From contig JAQBQL010000176.1 in assembly GCA_028287035.1 (NCBI GenBank), forward strand, positions 1 through 64,000: a stretch of DNA of 64,000 bases, given 5' to 3'. Under the pieces are notes generated by a model, which saw nothing but the letters and a program-made list of their open reading frames with translations, was not told the DNA's origin and did no database searches. A program made the position numbers and the translations under genes. Positions 55,607 to 64,000 of this stretch are shown here, piece by piece; positions within the stretch are counted from its first letter, which is position 1; every line of letters starts with the position of its first letter. This DNA is from Labilithrix sp. Its GTDB lineage: Bacteria > Myxococcota > Polyangia > Polyangiales > Polyangiaceae.

Positions 55607-58222
55607 ATGCTTCATCGTGCCTTCTTCGTCGCGCTCGGCGTGGCGGCGTGTGCGCTTGCGCCGGTCGTTGCCTGCTCCTCCGACAAGGACGTCGACGTCG
55701 GCCCGGATGCCGCCGAGCCGACCTGCGAGGGTGACCTCGCCGCCTTCCGGTTCCCGAGCGGCGGAGACGGCGCCTCCGACCCGTTCGGCGCGAAGGCAGC
55801 GGGGCAGGCCCGCGCGGGTCGCCTCACGAGCCCGACGCAGATCGTCCAGCCCGACAACGCGCGCAACAAGGTGCGCGTCGGCGACTTCGCGCTCGCGAAC
55901 GATCGCATCGCCGTCTACATCGAGGCCGAGGGCGAGAGCGACGGCTACAACCCGCTCGGCGGCGACGTGCTGGCGCTCGAGGTGATCGGCGAGGACGGAA
56001 AGCCCACCGGGGTCTCGCAGTTCAACGAGACGCTGATCATGCTCTCCCGGCAGACCGTGAAGCCGGAGAAGGTCAGCGTCCTCGCCGACGGGTCGGACGG
56101 CAAGGCCGCGGTGGTGCGCGTCTCCGGCGTGCTGGCGAACGTGCCATTCCTCGATACGTTCTCCGCTCTCCTTCCCGAGGAATACGGATTTCCGGCGGCC
56201 ATCGACTACGTCCTCGAGCCGGGCGCATCGAAGGTCCTCGTCCGCCTCAACGTCGTCAACACGCGGCTCGATGCGGTCGACTTCGCGAACAAGCAATACT
56301 TCGGATTCTTTCAGTCGAACCGCAGCCAGGCGTTCACCGAGGCGTCCGGATTCGCGGAAGCGAAGGGCGAGACTCCCTGGGTCGGCTTCGATTCACCCAA
56401 GTCGGCATTCGGCTATCGCGCCCTCGGCAGCTCGCTGCGCGGCGAGATCGGGATCTCCGGATTCCAGCTCTACAGCATCAAGGGCCTCGCGCTCGACGCG
56501 TGCGCCACGAAGACCGTCGACTACGCGGAGATGCTGGTCGGCGCGGGCGGCATCGACGGCCTGCTCGAGGTGAAGCGCGCCGCTCTCGGCGAGCCGTCGT
56601 GGCGCGAGGTCAAGGGAACGCTGACCGAGACCGGGGGCGGGCCGCTCGCCGGCGCGCTTGTCCACGCCACGGGGGCGAATGGCCAGTACCTCACGCGCGT
56701 CATGACCGACGCGCAGGGCGCGTTCACCCTGCACGTCCCGAGCGCGGACGTCGCGCTCACGCCGACCCTGAAGGGATGGGCGATCCCGGCCGCGACGCCC
56801 GTGGCAGCCGGCGCGAGCACCGCGGCCCTCACGCTTCCGAAGCGCGCCACCATCGACGTGACGGTGAAGGATCTCGCGACCGCCGAGCCGCTTCCGGCGC
56901 GCGTCCAGATCGTCCCCACCACGCCGGTTGCGGCCGCGCCTCCGTCGTTCGGCGTCCTCGACGAGGAGCCCGCGATGGCCGGCGAGGAGCGCCGCCTCTG
57001 GTCGGATTTCGCGCTGAACGGAACGCTCAGCCTGCCCGTGCCTCCGGGCACCCACCGCGTCATCGTCTCGCGCGGCTACGAGTACGAGCTCTACGACGCG
57101 CCCGCCACGGCGACCGAGGCGACGCCCACCAAGGTGGACGTGACTCTCGCCCATAGCGTCGACAGCCCGGGCGTCATGTGCGCCGACTTCCACATTCATT
57201 CTCATTATTCGGCGGACTCGGCCGACGAGCCCGAGCTCAAGGTGAAAGGCGCCATCGCCGACGGCCTCGAGATCCCGGTCTCCAGCGAGCACGAGTGGAT
57301 CATCGATTTCCAGCCGATCATCCAGCGTCTCGGCCTCACCAAATGGGCCTTCGGCTTCCCGTCGGAGGAGCTGACCACGTTCACGTGGGGGCATTTCGGG
57401 GTGATTCCGATCACGCCCCGTCCGGACGCCGTGAACAACGGCGCCGCGCCGTGGATTGGCAAGAAGCCGGCGGGGTTCTTCGCCGACGTGAATGCGCTCC
57501 CCGAGAAGCCGGTGCTCGTCGTGAATCACCCGTCGTCCGGATCCTTCCAGGGATACCTGACGGCGGCGCTCTACGACCGCGGCACCGCGAAGGGCTCGCC
57601 CGAGCTCTGGAGCGAGGACTTCACCGCGCTCGAGGTCTTCAGCGGCGCCGACTTCGAGAGCAGCCGCCAGAGCTCGGTCGCCGACTGGTTCTCGCTGCTC
57701 AACGCCGGCAAATCGTACTTCACGACCGGAAGCTCCGACAGCCACCACGAGCGCTCGAGCCCGGTGGGGTACCCGCGCACGTGCCTCCGCATGGGCCACG
57801 ACGATCCGACCAAGCTCACCGCGAACGCCGTCCGTGACGTGCTCCGCGCGGGCGCCGCGACGATCAGCGGCGGGCTCACGATGACCGTCGAGGGTCCGGG
57901 CGGCGTGGGGCCGGGCGGTACGGGCGCGAAGGGGCCGTACAAGGTGACGGTCGGGTGCCCGGGCTGGCTGTCGGCCACGAGCCTCGAGATCATCGTCGAC
58001 GGCGTCACGGTGGAGACGCGGCCGCTCGCGCCGTCCGCCGGCGCCGGCCCTGGCAAACGTTACGAGACGACGGTCGACGTGAACCCGAGCACGAGCGCGC
58101 CCCGCCACTGGGTCGTGTTCCACGCGAAGGGCGCGGGCAGCGGGCCGAACGGGGACCTGGCGCCGCTGCACCCTGGCAACAAGCCGTTCGCGGTCTCGAA
58201 CCCCATCTTCTTCGGCCCCTAG
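55607..58222 (+). CDS. Large CehA/McbA-family PHP-type metallohydrolase lipoprotein
   Basis: The 871-residue product has a signal with lipobox (VVAC, Cys23). A long N-terminal beta region (about 30-340) and a carboxypeptidase-regulatory-like repeat (about 340-410: VKGTLTETGGGPLAGALVHA) precede the C-terminal PHP-like domain. Its metal ligands lie in CADFHIHSHYSADS, SSEHEWIIDF, VLVVNHPSSG and TTGSSDSHH. CehA and McbA hydrolyse carbaryl-type esters, but most members have unknown substrates. It should act outside the cytoplasmic membrane. Confidence 0.85.
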   Translation: MLHRAFFVALGVAACALAPVVACSSDKDVDVGPDAAEPTCEGDLAAFRFPSGGDGASDPFGAKAAGQARAGRLTSPTQIVQPDNARNKVRVGDFALANDRIAVYIEAEGESDGYNPLGGDVLALEVIGEDGKPTGVSQFNETLIMLSRQTVKPEKVSVLADGSDGKAAVVRVSGVLANVPFLDTFSALLPEEYGFPAAIDYVLEPGASKVLVRLNVVNTRLDAVDFANKQYFGFFQSNRSQAFTEASGFAEAKGETPWVGFDSPKSAFGYRALGSSLRGEIGISGFQLYSIKGLALDACATKTVDYAEMLVGAGGIDGLLEVKRAALGEPSWREVKGTLTETGGGPLAGALVHATGANGQYLTRVMTDAQGAFTLHVPSADVALTPTLKGWAIPAATPVAAGASTAALTLPKRATIDVTVKDLATAEPLPARVQIVPTTPVAAAPPSFGVLDEEPAMAGEERRLWSDFALNGTLSLPVPPGTHRVIVSRGYEYELYDAPATATEATPTKVDVTLAHSVDSPGVMCADFHIHSHYSADSADEPELKVKGAIADGLEIPVSSEHEWIIDFQPIIQRLGLTKWAFGFPSEELTTFTWGHFGVIPITPRPDAVNNGAAPWIGKKPAGFFADVNALPEKPVLVVNHPSSGSFQGYLTAALYDRGTAKGSPELWSEDFTALEVFSGADFESSRQSSVADWFSLLNAGKSYFTTGSSDSHHERSSPVGYPRTCLRMGHDDPTKLTANAVRDVLRAGAATISGGLTMTVEGPGGVGPGGTGAKGPYKVTVGCPGWLSATSLEIIVDGVTVETRPLAPSAGAGPGKRYETTVDVNPSTSAPRHWVVFHAKGAGSGPNGDLAPLHPGNKPFAVSNPIFFGP

Positions 58223-58241
58223 GGGCGCGCCGGCGGGGTGC

Positions 58242-58247
58242 TATAGC
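58242..58247 (+). promoter_or_regulatory. Possible -10 element of asnB
   Basis: TATAGC, 9 bases before the asnB ATG, no Shine-Dalgarno. Confidence 0.35.
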
Positions 58248-58256
58248 TCCTGCCCC

Positions 58257-60185
58257 ATGTGCGGAATCGTCGGCCTCGTCGCGTTCGATGCTCCGGCCGG
58301 ACGCGCCCACGAGCTCGTCACGGCGATGGGCGAGCGCATCCAGCACCGCGGCCCGGACGGCGGCGGCGTGGTCGCGCACGACGACGCGACGCTCGGGATG
58401 GTGCGCCTCGCCATCGTCGACGTCGCGCACGGCCAGCAGCCGATGAGCAACGACGACGGGTCGATCGTCCTCGTCTTCAACGGCGAGATCTACAACGCCC
58501 CGGCGCTGCGGGCGGAGCTCCAGGCGGAGGGCGTCCGGTTCCGCACCCGCAGCGACACGGAGGTCATCCTCCGGCTCTACGAGCGCGATCCCGACCACGT
58601 CGAGGAGCGCCTCGCCGGGATGTGGGCCTTCGTCGTGCACGATCGCCGGCGGCGGCGCGCCGTGCTCAGTCGCGACCGGTTCGGCATCAAGCCGCTCTTC
58701 GTGGTCGACACCGGGCGCGCCCTCGCCTTCGCGTCCGAGCTGCGTGCCTTCGACCGGTCGCTCGCACCGTTCTCAGGTCACTTCGCGATCGACCACTCCG
58801 CGGCCCACGCGATGCTCTCGTGGAGCTACGTCCCCGAGACCGCGACCATCTTCGCGGGCGTGAAGCGGCTGCCCCTGGCGACGCGCCTCGAGATCGATCT
58901 CGCCTCCGGGAGCCGCACCTCGCGCGAGTACTGGCGCCTTCGTCCCTCCGCGGACGCCGGGCGGATCCGCACGCTCGACGACGCGTGCGCCGCGGTCGAG
59001 CCGCTCCTCCGCCGCGCCGTCCGTGAGCACCTCGAGAGCGACGTGCCCATCGCGACGTTCCTGAGCGGCGGCATCGACTCCTCGCTCGTGACCGCGCTCG
59101 CCGCCTCGGAGTCGAGCCGCCCCGTGAAGGCCTTTGCCATCGGCTTCACCGACCCTCGCTTCGACGAGTCGCCGTTCGCGCGCGAGACGGCCCGCCGGAT
59201 CGGCGTCGACCTCGAGGTCACGATGCTCGACGAGGCGGCCGCGCTGAGCAGCCTGGGCGATGCGCTCGTGGCGTACGACGAGCCGTTCGGCGACACGTCG
59301 AGCATCGCCGTCAACCTGCTCTGCGCGCGCGTCGCCCGCGAGTACAAGGTGGCGCTCGGCGGCGACGGCGGCGATGAGGTGTTCGCCGGGTACAAGAAGC
59401 ACCTCATCATGCGCCTGCGCCAGCCGCTCGCCGCCTTCCCGGCGGTCCGCGACGGCCTCGGACGCGCGCTGGGACGGATCCCGACCCGCACCGATCGCAC
59501 GCGCGGCTGGACCGAGCTGCTGCGCACGGTGCGCCGCCTCGCGCGCGGGCTCGAGGGGACCGACGCGCAGATCTACGCGCAGCTCACGCAGGTGGCTCCG
59601 CTCGCGCGGACCGCCGAGCTGGTGACGACGGGCGGCGATCCCGCGGCCTACGTCGAGGCGCTCCGGCGCCGCTTCGACGACGGCGTCGGGACCCCGCTCC
59701 AGCGGACGCTCGCGTGCGATCTGTCGAACACGCTCCCCAACGACATGCTCGTCAAGGTGGACCGCGCGAGCATGGCGCACCGCCTCGAGGCCCGCGTCCC
59801 GTTCCTCGACCACCGGCTCGTCGAGTACGGCGTCGGGCTGCCGGAGCGCTTCACGCTCGGTCACAGCGGCAAGGTCGTGCTCCGCGAGCTCCACGAGCGG
59901 CGGTTCGGACGCGTGCTCGCCCGCCGCAAGAAGCGCGGCTTCGGCGTGCCGGTCGAGACCTGGCTGCGCGGCCCCCTCGACGCCGCGTGCACCGAGCTCT
60001 TCGACGCCCGCCGCCTCGATCGATGGGGGGTGCTCTCCTCCGCGGCGCTGTCGCGCGGCGGGCACCGCGAGTGGGTGAGGAGGGATCCGATGGTGGCGTG
60101 GCACGCCTTCGCCCTCGCTGCCTGGTGCGAGGCGACCCTCGGCGACGGGCCCGACGCGGTGCGTGCGCTCGTCGGGCGGCGCTGA
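58257..60185 (+). CDS. asnB: Asparagine synthase (glutamine-hydrolysing)
   Basis: The 642-residue two-domain enzyme begins MCGIVGLVAF, so after Met removal Cys is the N-terminal nucleophile of the class II glutaminase. HRGPDGGG, VFNGEIYN and SRDRFGIKPLF follow. The synthetase half has the PP-loop SGGIDSSLVTALAA and ALGGDGGDEVFAGY. It makes asparagine from aspartate, ATP and glutamine. Length matches the AsnB branch common in bacteria (about 600-640). No lasso-peptide, exopolysaccharide or NRPS genes adjoin it, so a housekeeping role is likeliest. Confidence 0.94.
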   Translation: MCGIVGLVAFDAPAGRAHELVTAMGERIQHRGPDGGGVVAHDDATLGMVRLAIVDVAHGQQPMSNDDGSIVLVFNGEIYNAPALRAELQAEGVRFRTRSDTEVILRLYERDPDHVEERLAGMWAFVVHDRRRRRAVLSRDRFGIKPLFVVDTGRALAFASELRAFDRSLAPFSGHFAIDHSAAHAMLSWSYVPETATIFAGVKRLPLATRLEIDLASGSRTSREYWRLRPSADAGRIRTLDDACAAVEPLLRRAVREHLESDVPIATFLSGGIDSSLVTALAASESSRPVKAFAIGFTDPRFDESPFARETARRIGVDLEVTMLDEAAALSSLGDALVAYDEPFGDTSSIAVNLLCARVAREYKVALGGDGGDEVFAGYKKHLIMRLRQPLAAFPAVRDGLGRALGRIPTRTDRTRGWTELLRTVRRLARGLEGTDAQIYAQLTQVAPLARTAELVTTGGDPAAYVEALRRRFDDGVGTPLQRTLACDLSNTLPNDMLVKVDRASMAHRLEARVPFLDHRLVEYGVGLPERFTLGHSGKVVLRELHERRFGRVLARRKKRGFGVPVETWLRGPLDAACTELFDARRLDRWGVLSSAALSRGGHREWVRRDPMVAWHAFALAAWCEATLGDGPDAVRALVGRR

Positions 60186-60235
60186 GCCGGGGGCGTTCGC
60201 CTCACGACGGATTTTGAGCTAAGGAACCGGCCGTC

Positions 60236-61225
60236 GTGACGCACCCGAACCTCCAGAAGCTCCGCGAGCACTACGCTCGTCGTCCTGCCATCCTCGCCCC
60301 GATGGAGGACGTCACCGACGTCGTGTTCCGCCGGTTGTGTCGCCAGCTCGGCGGCGACATCGCGATGACCGAGTTCGTGAACGTCGAGGGCCTCCTCCGC
60401 GGGTGCCGCAACGCGAAGCGGAAGATCCGCCTCGGCGCCGACGACGAGCTCACCGCCATCCAGATCTACGGCTCCGATCCGGAGCGCCTCGCCGAGGCCG
60501 CGCACTTCGCCGAGAGCGCCGAGCCCTTCTTCATCGACATCAACTGCGGGTGCTGGGTGCCGAAGATCGCCGGGCGCGGCGCGGGGGCCGGGTGGCTCCG
60601 CGAGCCCGAGGCGATGGTCGCGATGGTGAAGCTCGTCGTCTCGCGGGTGGCGCTGCCCGTCACCGTGAAGACGCGCATCGGGCTCGGGCCCGAGTCGCAC
60701 ATGCCGATCGTCGACCTGGCGCGCCGCCTCGAGGACGCGGGCGCCGCCGCGCTCACCATCCACTGCCGCACCGCCGCCATGGGCCACTCCGGCGCCGCCG
60801 ACTGGACGTGGGCGGCGAAGGCCCGTGAGGTCGTGAGCATCCCGGTCATCGTCAACGGCGACGTTCGCTCGGGCGACGACGCGCAGCGCGCCCTCGAGAC
60901 CACCGGGTGCGCGGGCGTGATGGTGGGTCGCCGCGCGATCGAGCACCCGTGGGTGTTCCGCGAGATCTACGGGCAGCTTCGCGATGGCGTCGCCGTGGCA
61001 CCGCCGACCGACGACGAGCGCCTCGAGCTCTGTCGCACGCATCTTCGTCTGAACGTGGAGGAGCGGGGCGAGCCCTACGGCGTTCGCGTGACGCGTCGCC
61101 ACCTGAGCGGCTACCTCGCGGGCATGCGCGGCGCCGCCCAGCTGCGCCAGCAGCTGAACCTGTGTGACACGCTCGAAGGATGCCTCGCCATCCTCGACAC
61201 CGCGAGCGTCCGGCGCGCCGCCTGA
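60236..61225 (+). CDS. tRNA-dihydrouridine synthase (Dus family)
   Basis: The 329-residue flavoenzyme has the TIM-barrel start AILAPMEDVTDVVFRRLC, TEFVNVEGLL, IQIYGSDPERLAEAA and the active-site segment INCGCWVPKIAGRGAGAGWL. VTVKTRIGLG, LTIHCRTAAMGHSG, VIVNGDVRSGDDA and GCAGVMVGRRAIEHPWVF complete the FMN site. It reduces uridines in tRNA D-loops. In most Dus enzymes the catalytic Cys is followed by Pro (NxGCP); here it is Trp. The GTG start has AAGGA ten bases upstream. Which D-loop positions it modifies is not clear. Confidence 0.93.
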   Translation: MTHPNLQKLREHYARRPAILAPMEDVTDVVFRRLCRQLGGDIAMTEFVNVEGLLRGCRNAKRKIRLGADDELTAIQIYGSDPERLAEAAHFAESAEPFFIDINCGCWVPKIAGRGAGAGWLREPEAMVAMVKLVVSRVALPVTVKTRIGLGPESHMPIVDLARRLEDAGAAALTIHCRTAAMGHSGAADWTWAAKAREVVSIPVIVNGDVRSGDDAQRALETTGCAGVMVGRRAIEHPWVFREIYGQLRDGVAVAPPTDDERLELCRTHLRLNVEERGEPYGVRVTRRHLSGYLAGMRGAAQLRQQLNLCDTLEGCLAILDTASVRRAA

Positions 61226-61238
61226 TCCTCGCGACTGC

Positions 61239-61670
61239 TTAGTAGAACGACTCCGCTCCGAAATCGACCGGGGTGTCCAGGTCGTCGCCGCCGCGGATGG
61301 CGAACCCGGTGATCTGGACCGCGGTGGTGCGGTCCCGGCCGGCGCTGTCGACGAGCCGCGCGCTCGCCGAGTAGTAGCCGGCATCGAGCTCGATGCTCGT
61401 GGCGAACGCGGTGCACGACTGCTGGTAGGTTCCGGCGGACACGCCGTGAGAGTCGGTGATGACGATCTCGATCGCCGCCGCCGTCCCCTGGCTGCACTGG
61501 TTCGGGTCCTTCGTCCCGTTGATGCTCCAGTCGACGGTGAGCGTTCCGGTTCCGCTCACGACGATGACGGCGGGCGGCGTGTCGTTCCGCTCGACCGTGG
61601 CGGTACAGCCGGCGACGAGCACTGCTGCAGCGAGCGCCCCGAAGATCCGAGAAGCAGAAGGGAGACGCAT
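61239..61670 (-). CDS. Small lipoprotein of unknown function
   Basis: The 143-residue product has an n-region with Arg, a hydrophobic core and lipobox (VAGC, Cys22). One beta-sandwich-like domain follows (VSGTGTLTVDWSINGTKDPN, IEIVITDSHGVSAG, TSIELDAGYYSASARLVDS) with a possible disulfide between two cysteines (NQCSQ, QSCTA). Similar short beta-rich lipoproteins are frequent in myxobacteria. ATG 61670 starts the signal; the open frame above it is a shadow. Confidence 0.72.
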   Translation of the reverse strand: MRLPSASRIFGALAAAVLVAGCTATVERNDTPPAVIVVSGTGTLTVDWSINGTKDPNQCSQGTAAAIEIVITDSHGVSAGTYQQSCTAFATSIELDAGYYSASARLVDSAGRDRTTAVQITGFAIRGGDDLDTPVDFGAESFY

Positions 61671-61814
61671 GGCCGCGGGTGGAGCAAGCGTGGTGCCGCG
61701 CGCGTCTCCTGCGACGCGCCGAGCATCATGCGCGTGGCCGCGTGCTCGGCCTCGCTGCATCCTGCCCCGGACGCGGCAAGAAGAATCGGCAGGAGCCACC
61801 GCACGGCCGCATGC

Positions 61815-61820
61815 TACCTT
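61815..61820 (+). promoter_or_regulatory. Candidate -10 element of the PLD-family gene
   Basis: TACCTT, 7 bases before the ATG at 61828, no Shine-Dalgarno. Confidence 0.4.
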
Positions 61821-61827
61821 CACCTAC

Positions 61828-62484
61828 ATGGCGAGACTGATCCGCGCGGAGCTGCTGAAGGACGCCGAGCACCACGACCGGCTCGTCGCCGGCATCGTCG
61901 CGCGGGCCGCGGTCAGCGTGTGGATCGCCACGGCGAACCTCAAGACGATGATGGTCGAGGCGCCGGTCGGCAGCCGGGCGCGCGCGCGCGGCAAGTACGT
62001 CTCGTTCTTCGAGTCGCTCACCGAGCTCGCCGCGCGCGGCGTGGACGTGTGCGTGCTGCACGCGTCACCGCCGTCGGGCCCGCTCCAGCGCGAGCTCACG
62101 CGGCTCGGCACGTCCCGGCTGCAGCTCCGGCAATGCCCGCGCGTGCACCTCAAGATGATCGCCGTCGACGGGCGACACCTCTATCTCGGGAGCGCGAACC
62201 TCACCGGCGCCGGGCTCGGCGCGAAGGGCGACGGGCGGCGGAACTTCGAGATGGGCATCCTCACCGACGACGAGTCGATGCTCGACGCCGCCCAGGAGCG
62301 GTTCGACCGGATCTGGCGCGGACGCGAGTGCGGCGCGTGCTCGATGAGACGGCACTGCGCCGCCCCGCTCGACATCGCGCGCCCCGCGCCCGCAGCGAAG
62401 GCTACTTCCCGCGGAACGAAGCCACGAACGCGTCGAAGTCCTTCTTCGCCGCCGTCACCGTCTTCTCGCCGCCCGTCATCTTGA
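61828..62484 (+). CDS. Phospholipase-D-superfamily protein with single HKD motif
   Basis: The 218-residue protein has VSVWIATANLKTMMVE early (the PLD-fold first strand) and one HKD motif, HLKMIAVDGRHLYLGSANLT. That fits Nuc-type members that dimerise to build one active site and cut DNA or phosphodiesters. A C-terminal CxxC..RxHC segment (CGACSMRRHC) could bind zinc. The last 28 residues, Ser/Pro/Arg-rich, lie in DNA that encodes the convergent lipoprotein on the other strand, so the tail may be non-conserved. No signal peptide. Confidence 0.8.
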   Translation: MARLIRAELLKDAEHHDRLVAGIVARAAVSVWIATANLKTMMVEAPVGSRARARGKYVSFFESLTELAARGVDVCVLHASPPSGPLQRELTRLGTSRLQLRQCPRVHLKMIAVDGRHLYLGSANLTGAGLGAKGDGRRNFEMGILTDDESMLDAAQERFDRIWRGRECGACSMRRHCAAPLDIARPAPAAKATSRGTKPRTRRSPSSPPSPSSRRPSS

Positions 62485-63043
62485 AGAAGAACTGACGATC
62501 CCCGCCGTCGACCACCGCGCCGAGCAGCATCTGGTTGTCCTTCGTGACCTGCGGCGCGCCCATCATGCCGCCGCCCGCGAACTTGCCCTTGATCTCGACG
62601 ACCGTGACCGGGAGGCCGTTGACGGTGCGCTTCTCGGTCTTCGCCTTCGCGTCGCCGAACTGACCTTCCCAGCGCTTGATGTTGGGCTCGACGCCGCCCG
62701 ACGCGGCGGAGATCGCGAGCTCCGCGTCCTCGGTCTCACCGCCCTGCTTCGGGATCTTGAACGTGGCCTTGCGCATGGGGCTCGGGTTCGGCGCGCTGGT
62801 CCAGGACTTCGGCGCGTCGTAGACGATGTCCTCGGGTCCGGCGGCCGCGGCTGCACCGCTCGGCGCGGCGGCACCGCTCGGCGCATGGGGGTTCGCCATC
62901 GGCATGCCGAGCGCCCCGCCTGCGCCAGATGCGCTCGCCGCGGGATCGGCGCTCTCCTTCGGGATGGGGTCCGGCTGCTTGTTGCAGGCCATGCCGGCGA
63001 ACGCGAGCGCGAGGACAACCGCGGATCCGAGGAGCGTCTTCAT
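62402..63043 (-). CDS. Lipoprotein of unknown function
   Basis: The 213-residue product has a signal with lipobox (GMAC, Cys20). A Pro/Ala/Gly-rich linker (about 28-70) precedes one globular domain (YDAPKSWTSAPNPSPMRKAT, VNGLPVTVVEIKGKFAG, FFFKMTGGEKTVTAAKKDFD). The domain's layout recalls periplasmic proteins that measure small changes by mixed sheets, but I cannot name a family. It overlaps the 3' end of the PLD gene by 83 bases in antisense. It is divergent from the aminotransferase across 38 bases. Confidence 0.78.
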   Translation of the reverse strand: MKTLLGSAVVLALAFAGMACNKQPDPIPKESADPAASASGAGGALGMPMANPHAPSGAAAPSGAAAAAGPEDIVYDAPKSWTSAPNPSPMRKATFKIPKQGGETEDAELAISAASGGVEPNIKRWEGQFGDAKAKTEKRTVNGLPVTVVEIKGKFAGGGMMGAPQVTKDNQMLLGAVVDGGDRQFFFKMTGGEKTVTAAKKDFDAFVASFRGK

Positions 63044-63081
63044 CGCCCGAGGGTCTACTACGAGGGCGGCGCGCCGGCGAG

Positions 63082-64000
63082 ATGGTAGACGTGGTGGCGG
63101 CGGCGATGGACCTCTCGAAGCGAACCGCGCAGCACGACGTTCCGAACGCGCTCGCCGATGCGGTCCGCGAACGCCGCGCCCGGGGCGGAGCTTCGCTGCT
63201 CGATCTCACGAGCGGTAACCCGACCACGGTCGGGCTCGCCTACGACGAAGCGCGCATCCTCGGGGCCCTCGCCGACCCGCGCTCGCTCCGTTACGCGCCC
63301 GAGCCGCTCGGCCTTGCCGAGGCACGCGCAGCGGTCGCTGGCGACTGGCGGGCGCGCGGCGTGGACATAGGCGCGTCGCGGATCGCGCTCACCGCGAGCA
63401 CCAGCGAGGCGTACGGCGTGCTCTTCAAGATGCTCGCCGACCCGGGCGACGAGATCCTCGTGCCGGCGCCGAGCTACCCGCTCCTCGGCTTCCTCGCGGC
63501 GTTCGAGTCGGTCACGCTCGTGCCTTATCCGCTCGTCCATGCGGGCGGCTGGCACGTCGACGTGGCGTCGCTCGCGCGCTCCGTAACGCCTCGCACGCGC
63601 GCCATCGTCGTCGTGAGCCCCAACAACCCGACCGGCTCGTACCTGGGGACGGGCGAGCTCGAGGCGATGCTCGATCTCGGCCTTCCGATCATCAGCGACG
63701 AGGTCTTCGGCACCTACCCGCTCGCGGGCGACGGGCCGCCGCCGGGACGCGTGGCGAGCGTCGCCGCCGGCACCACGCGCGGGCTGGTGTTCGCGCTGTC
63801 GGGGCTGTCGAAGCTCGCGGCCCTTCCCCAGCTGAAGCTCGGGTGGATCGCGGTGGCCGGCGATCCGGAGCTCGTCGCGCCCGCGCTGGCCCGCCTCGAG
63901 CTCGTGCTCGACGCGTATCTCTCCGTCGCGACGCCCGTGCAGCTCGCGCTCCCGGAGCTGCTCGCGGCCCGCACCACGACGGAGCAGGCGATCCGCGCGC
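63082..64000 (+). CDS. PLP-dependent aminotransferase, class I/II (3' truncated by window edge)
   Basis: At least 306 residues are present. LLDLTSGNPTTVGLAYDE, LRYAPEPLGLAEARAAVAGD, TASTSEAYGVLFKMLADPGDE, VVVSPNNPTGSYL, IISDEVFGTYPL and ALSGLSKLAALPQLKLGWI (PLP-binding Lys) match fold-type I aspartate/alanine-type aminotransferases. The amino acid used cannot be told. The frame is still open at base 64000. ATG 63082 or 63106 could be the start; MDLSKRTAQHD follows the latter. Confidence 0.88.
   Translation, partial: MVDVVAAAMDLSKRTAQHDVPNALADAVRERRARGGASLLDLTSGNPTTVGLAYDEARILGALADPRSLRYAPEPLGLAEARAAVAGDWRARGVDIGASRIALTASTSEAYGVLFKMLADPGDEILVPAPSYPLLGFLAAFESVTLVPYPLVHAGGWHVDVASLARSVTPRTRAIVVVSPNNPTGSYLGTGELEAMLDLGLPIISDEVFGTYPLAGDGPPPGRVASVAAGTTRGLVFALSGLSKLAALPQLKLGWIAVAGDPELVAPALARLELVLDAYLSVATPVQLALPELLAARTTTEQAIRA

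Noticed and set aside
58215..58226. Perfect 12-bp palindrome GCCCCTAGGGGC over the stop of the CehA-type gene
   Set aside because: No loop, no neighbouring copy, and it lies in constrained coding sequence; probably chance.
58257..60185. asnB as part of a lasso-peptide or polysaccharide cluster
   Set aside because: No precursor, protease, PqqD-like or glycosyltransferase genes nearby.

Overview
The window is about 70% G+C and gene-dense. It carries a eukaryote-type Ser/Thr kinase, many two-component kinases, numerous lipoproteins, proteins ending in a Cys/hydrophobic/poly-Arg tail like the MYXO-CTERM signal, and a CehA/McbA-type lipoprotein. This points to a Gram-negative soil bacterium of the Myxococcota, most likely class Polyangia (an inference from gene content, not a search). 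I see no phage, insertion sequence, CRISPR array or rRNA. The only RNA gene found is a tRNA-Leu(UAG). Both ends are cut inside genes: a methyltransferase on the left and an aminotransferase on the right.

Layout: 1-7.9 kb is housekeeping and stress genes (methyltransferase, Ser/Thr kinase, GST-ABM fusion, msrA, GNAT, Nudix, lipoprotein, small lysozyme-like protein). 7.9-14.1 kb has a HicA-like ORF, oligopeptidase B, and the phosphoketolase-acetate kinase operon, which turns xylulose/fructose phosphates into acetyl phosphate and then acetate plus ATP. 14.1-18.6 kb has a PAS histidine kinase with its Rcp1-like regulator, oxyR with a probable OxyR box over its own promoter, the tRNA, a hydrolase and a YciI-like protein. 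18.6-26.4 kb has a two-component pair divergent from a tripartite heavy-metal RND pump. 26.4-32.2 kb has a lipoprotein, fumarylacetoacetase, an ECF41 sigma factor behind an NDH-2-like oxidoreductase with a matching promoter, and a His-rich zinc exporter.

32.2-39.6 kb is envelope-related: a coupled lipoprotein/outer-membrane barrel pair, then a secreted small protein, an LTA-synthase-like membrane sulfatase and a FUSC exporter in one run. A 389-bp gap with four 13-bp repeats in opposing orientation follows. 40-47 kb mixes peptidoglycan enzymes (VanY-like carboxypeptidase, lysozyme-like protein, L,D-transpeptidase) with two sensor kinases and a trypsin-like protease. 47-64 kb has adenine deaminase, a coupled HEAT-repeat/Kir channel/epoxide hydrolase run, a zinc-ribbon TerB protein with a DUF1444-like partner, the CehA-type lipoprotein, asnB, a tRNA-dihydrouridine synthase, a PLD-family protein and two lipoproteins.

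The main window-wide signal is promoter architecture. Many uncoupled starts have a TAnnnT hexamer exactly 6-7 bases upstream and no Shine-Dalgarno, which predicts leaderless mRNAs. One (7233) also has a perfect TTGACA at a 17-base spacing. The ECF41 and OxyR sites also abut start codons. Nearly all convergent gene pairs are separated by 0-13 bases.
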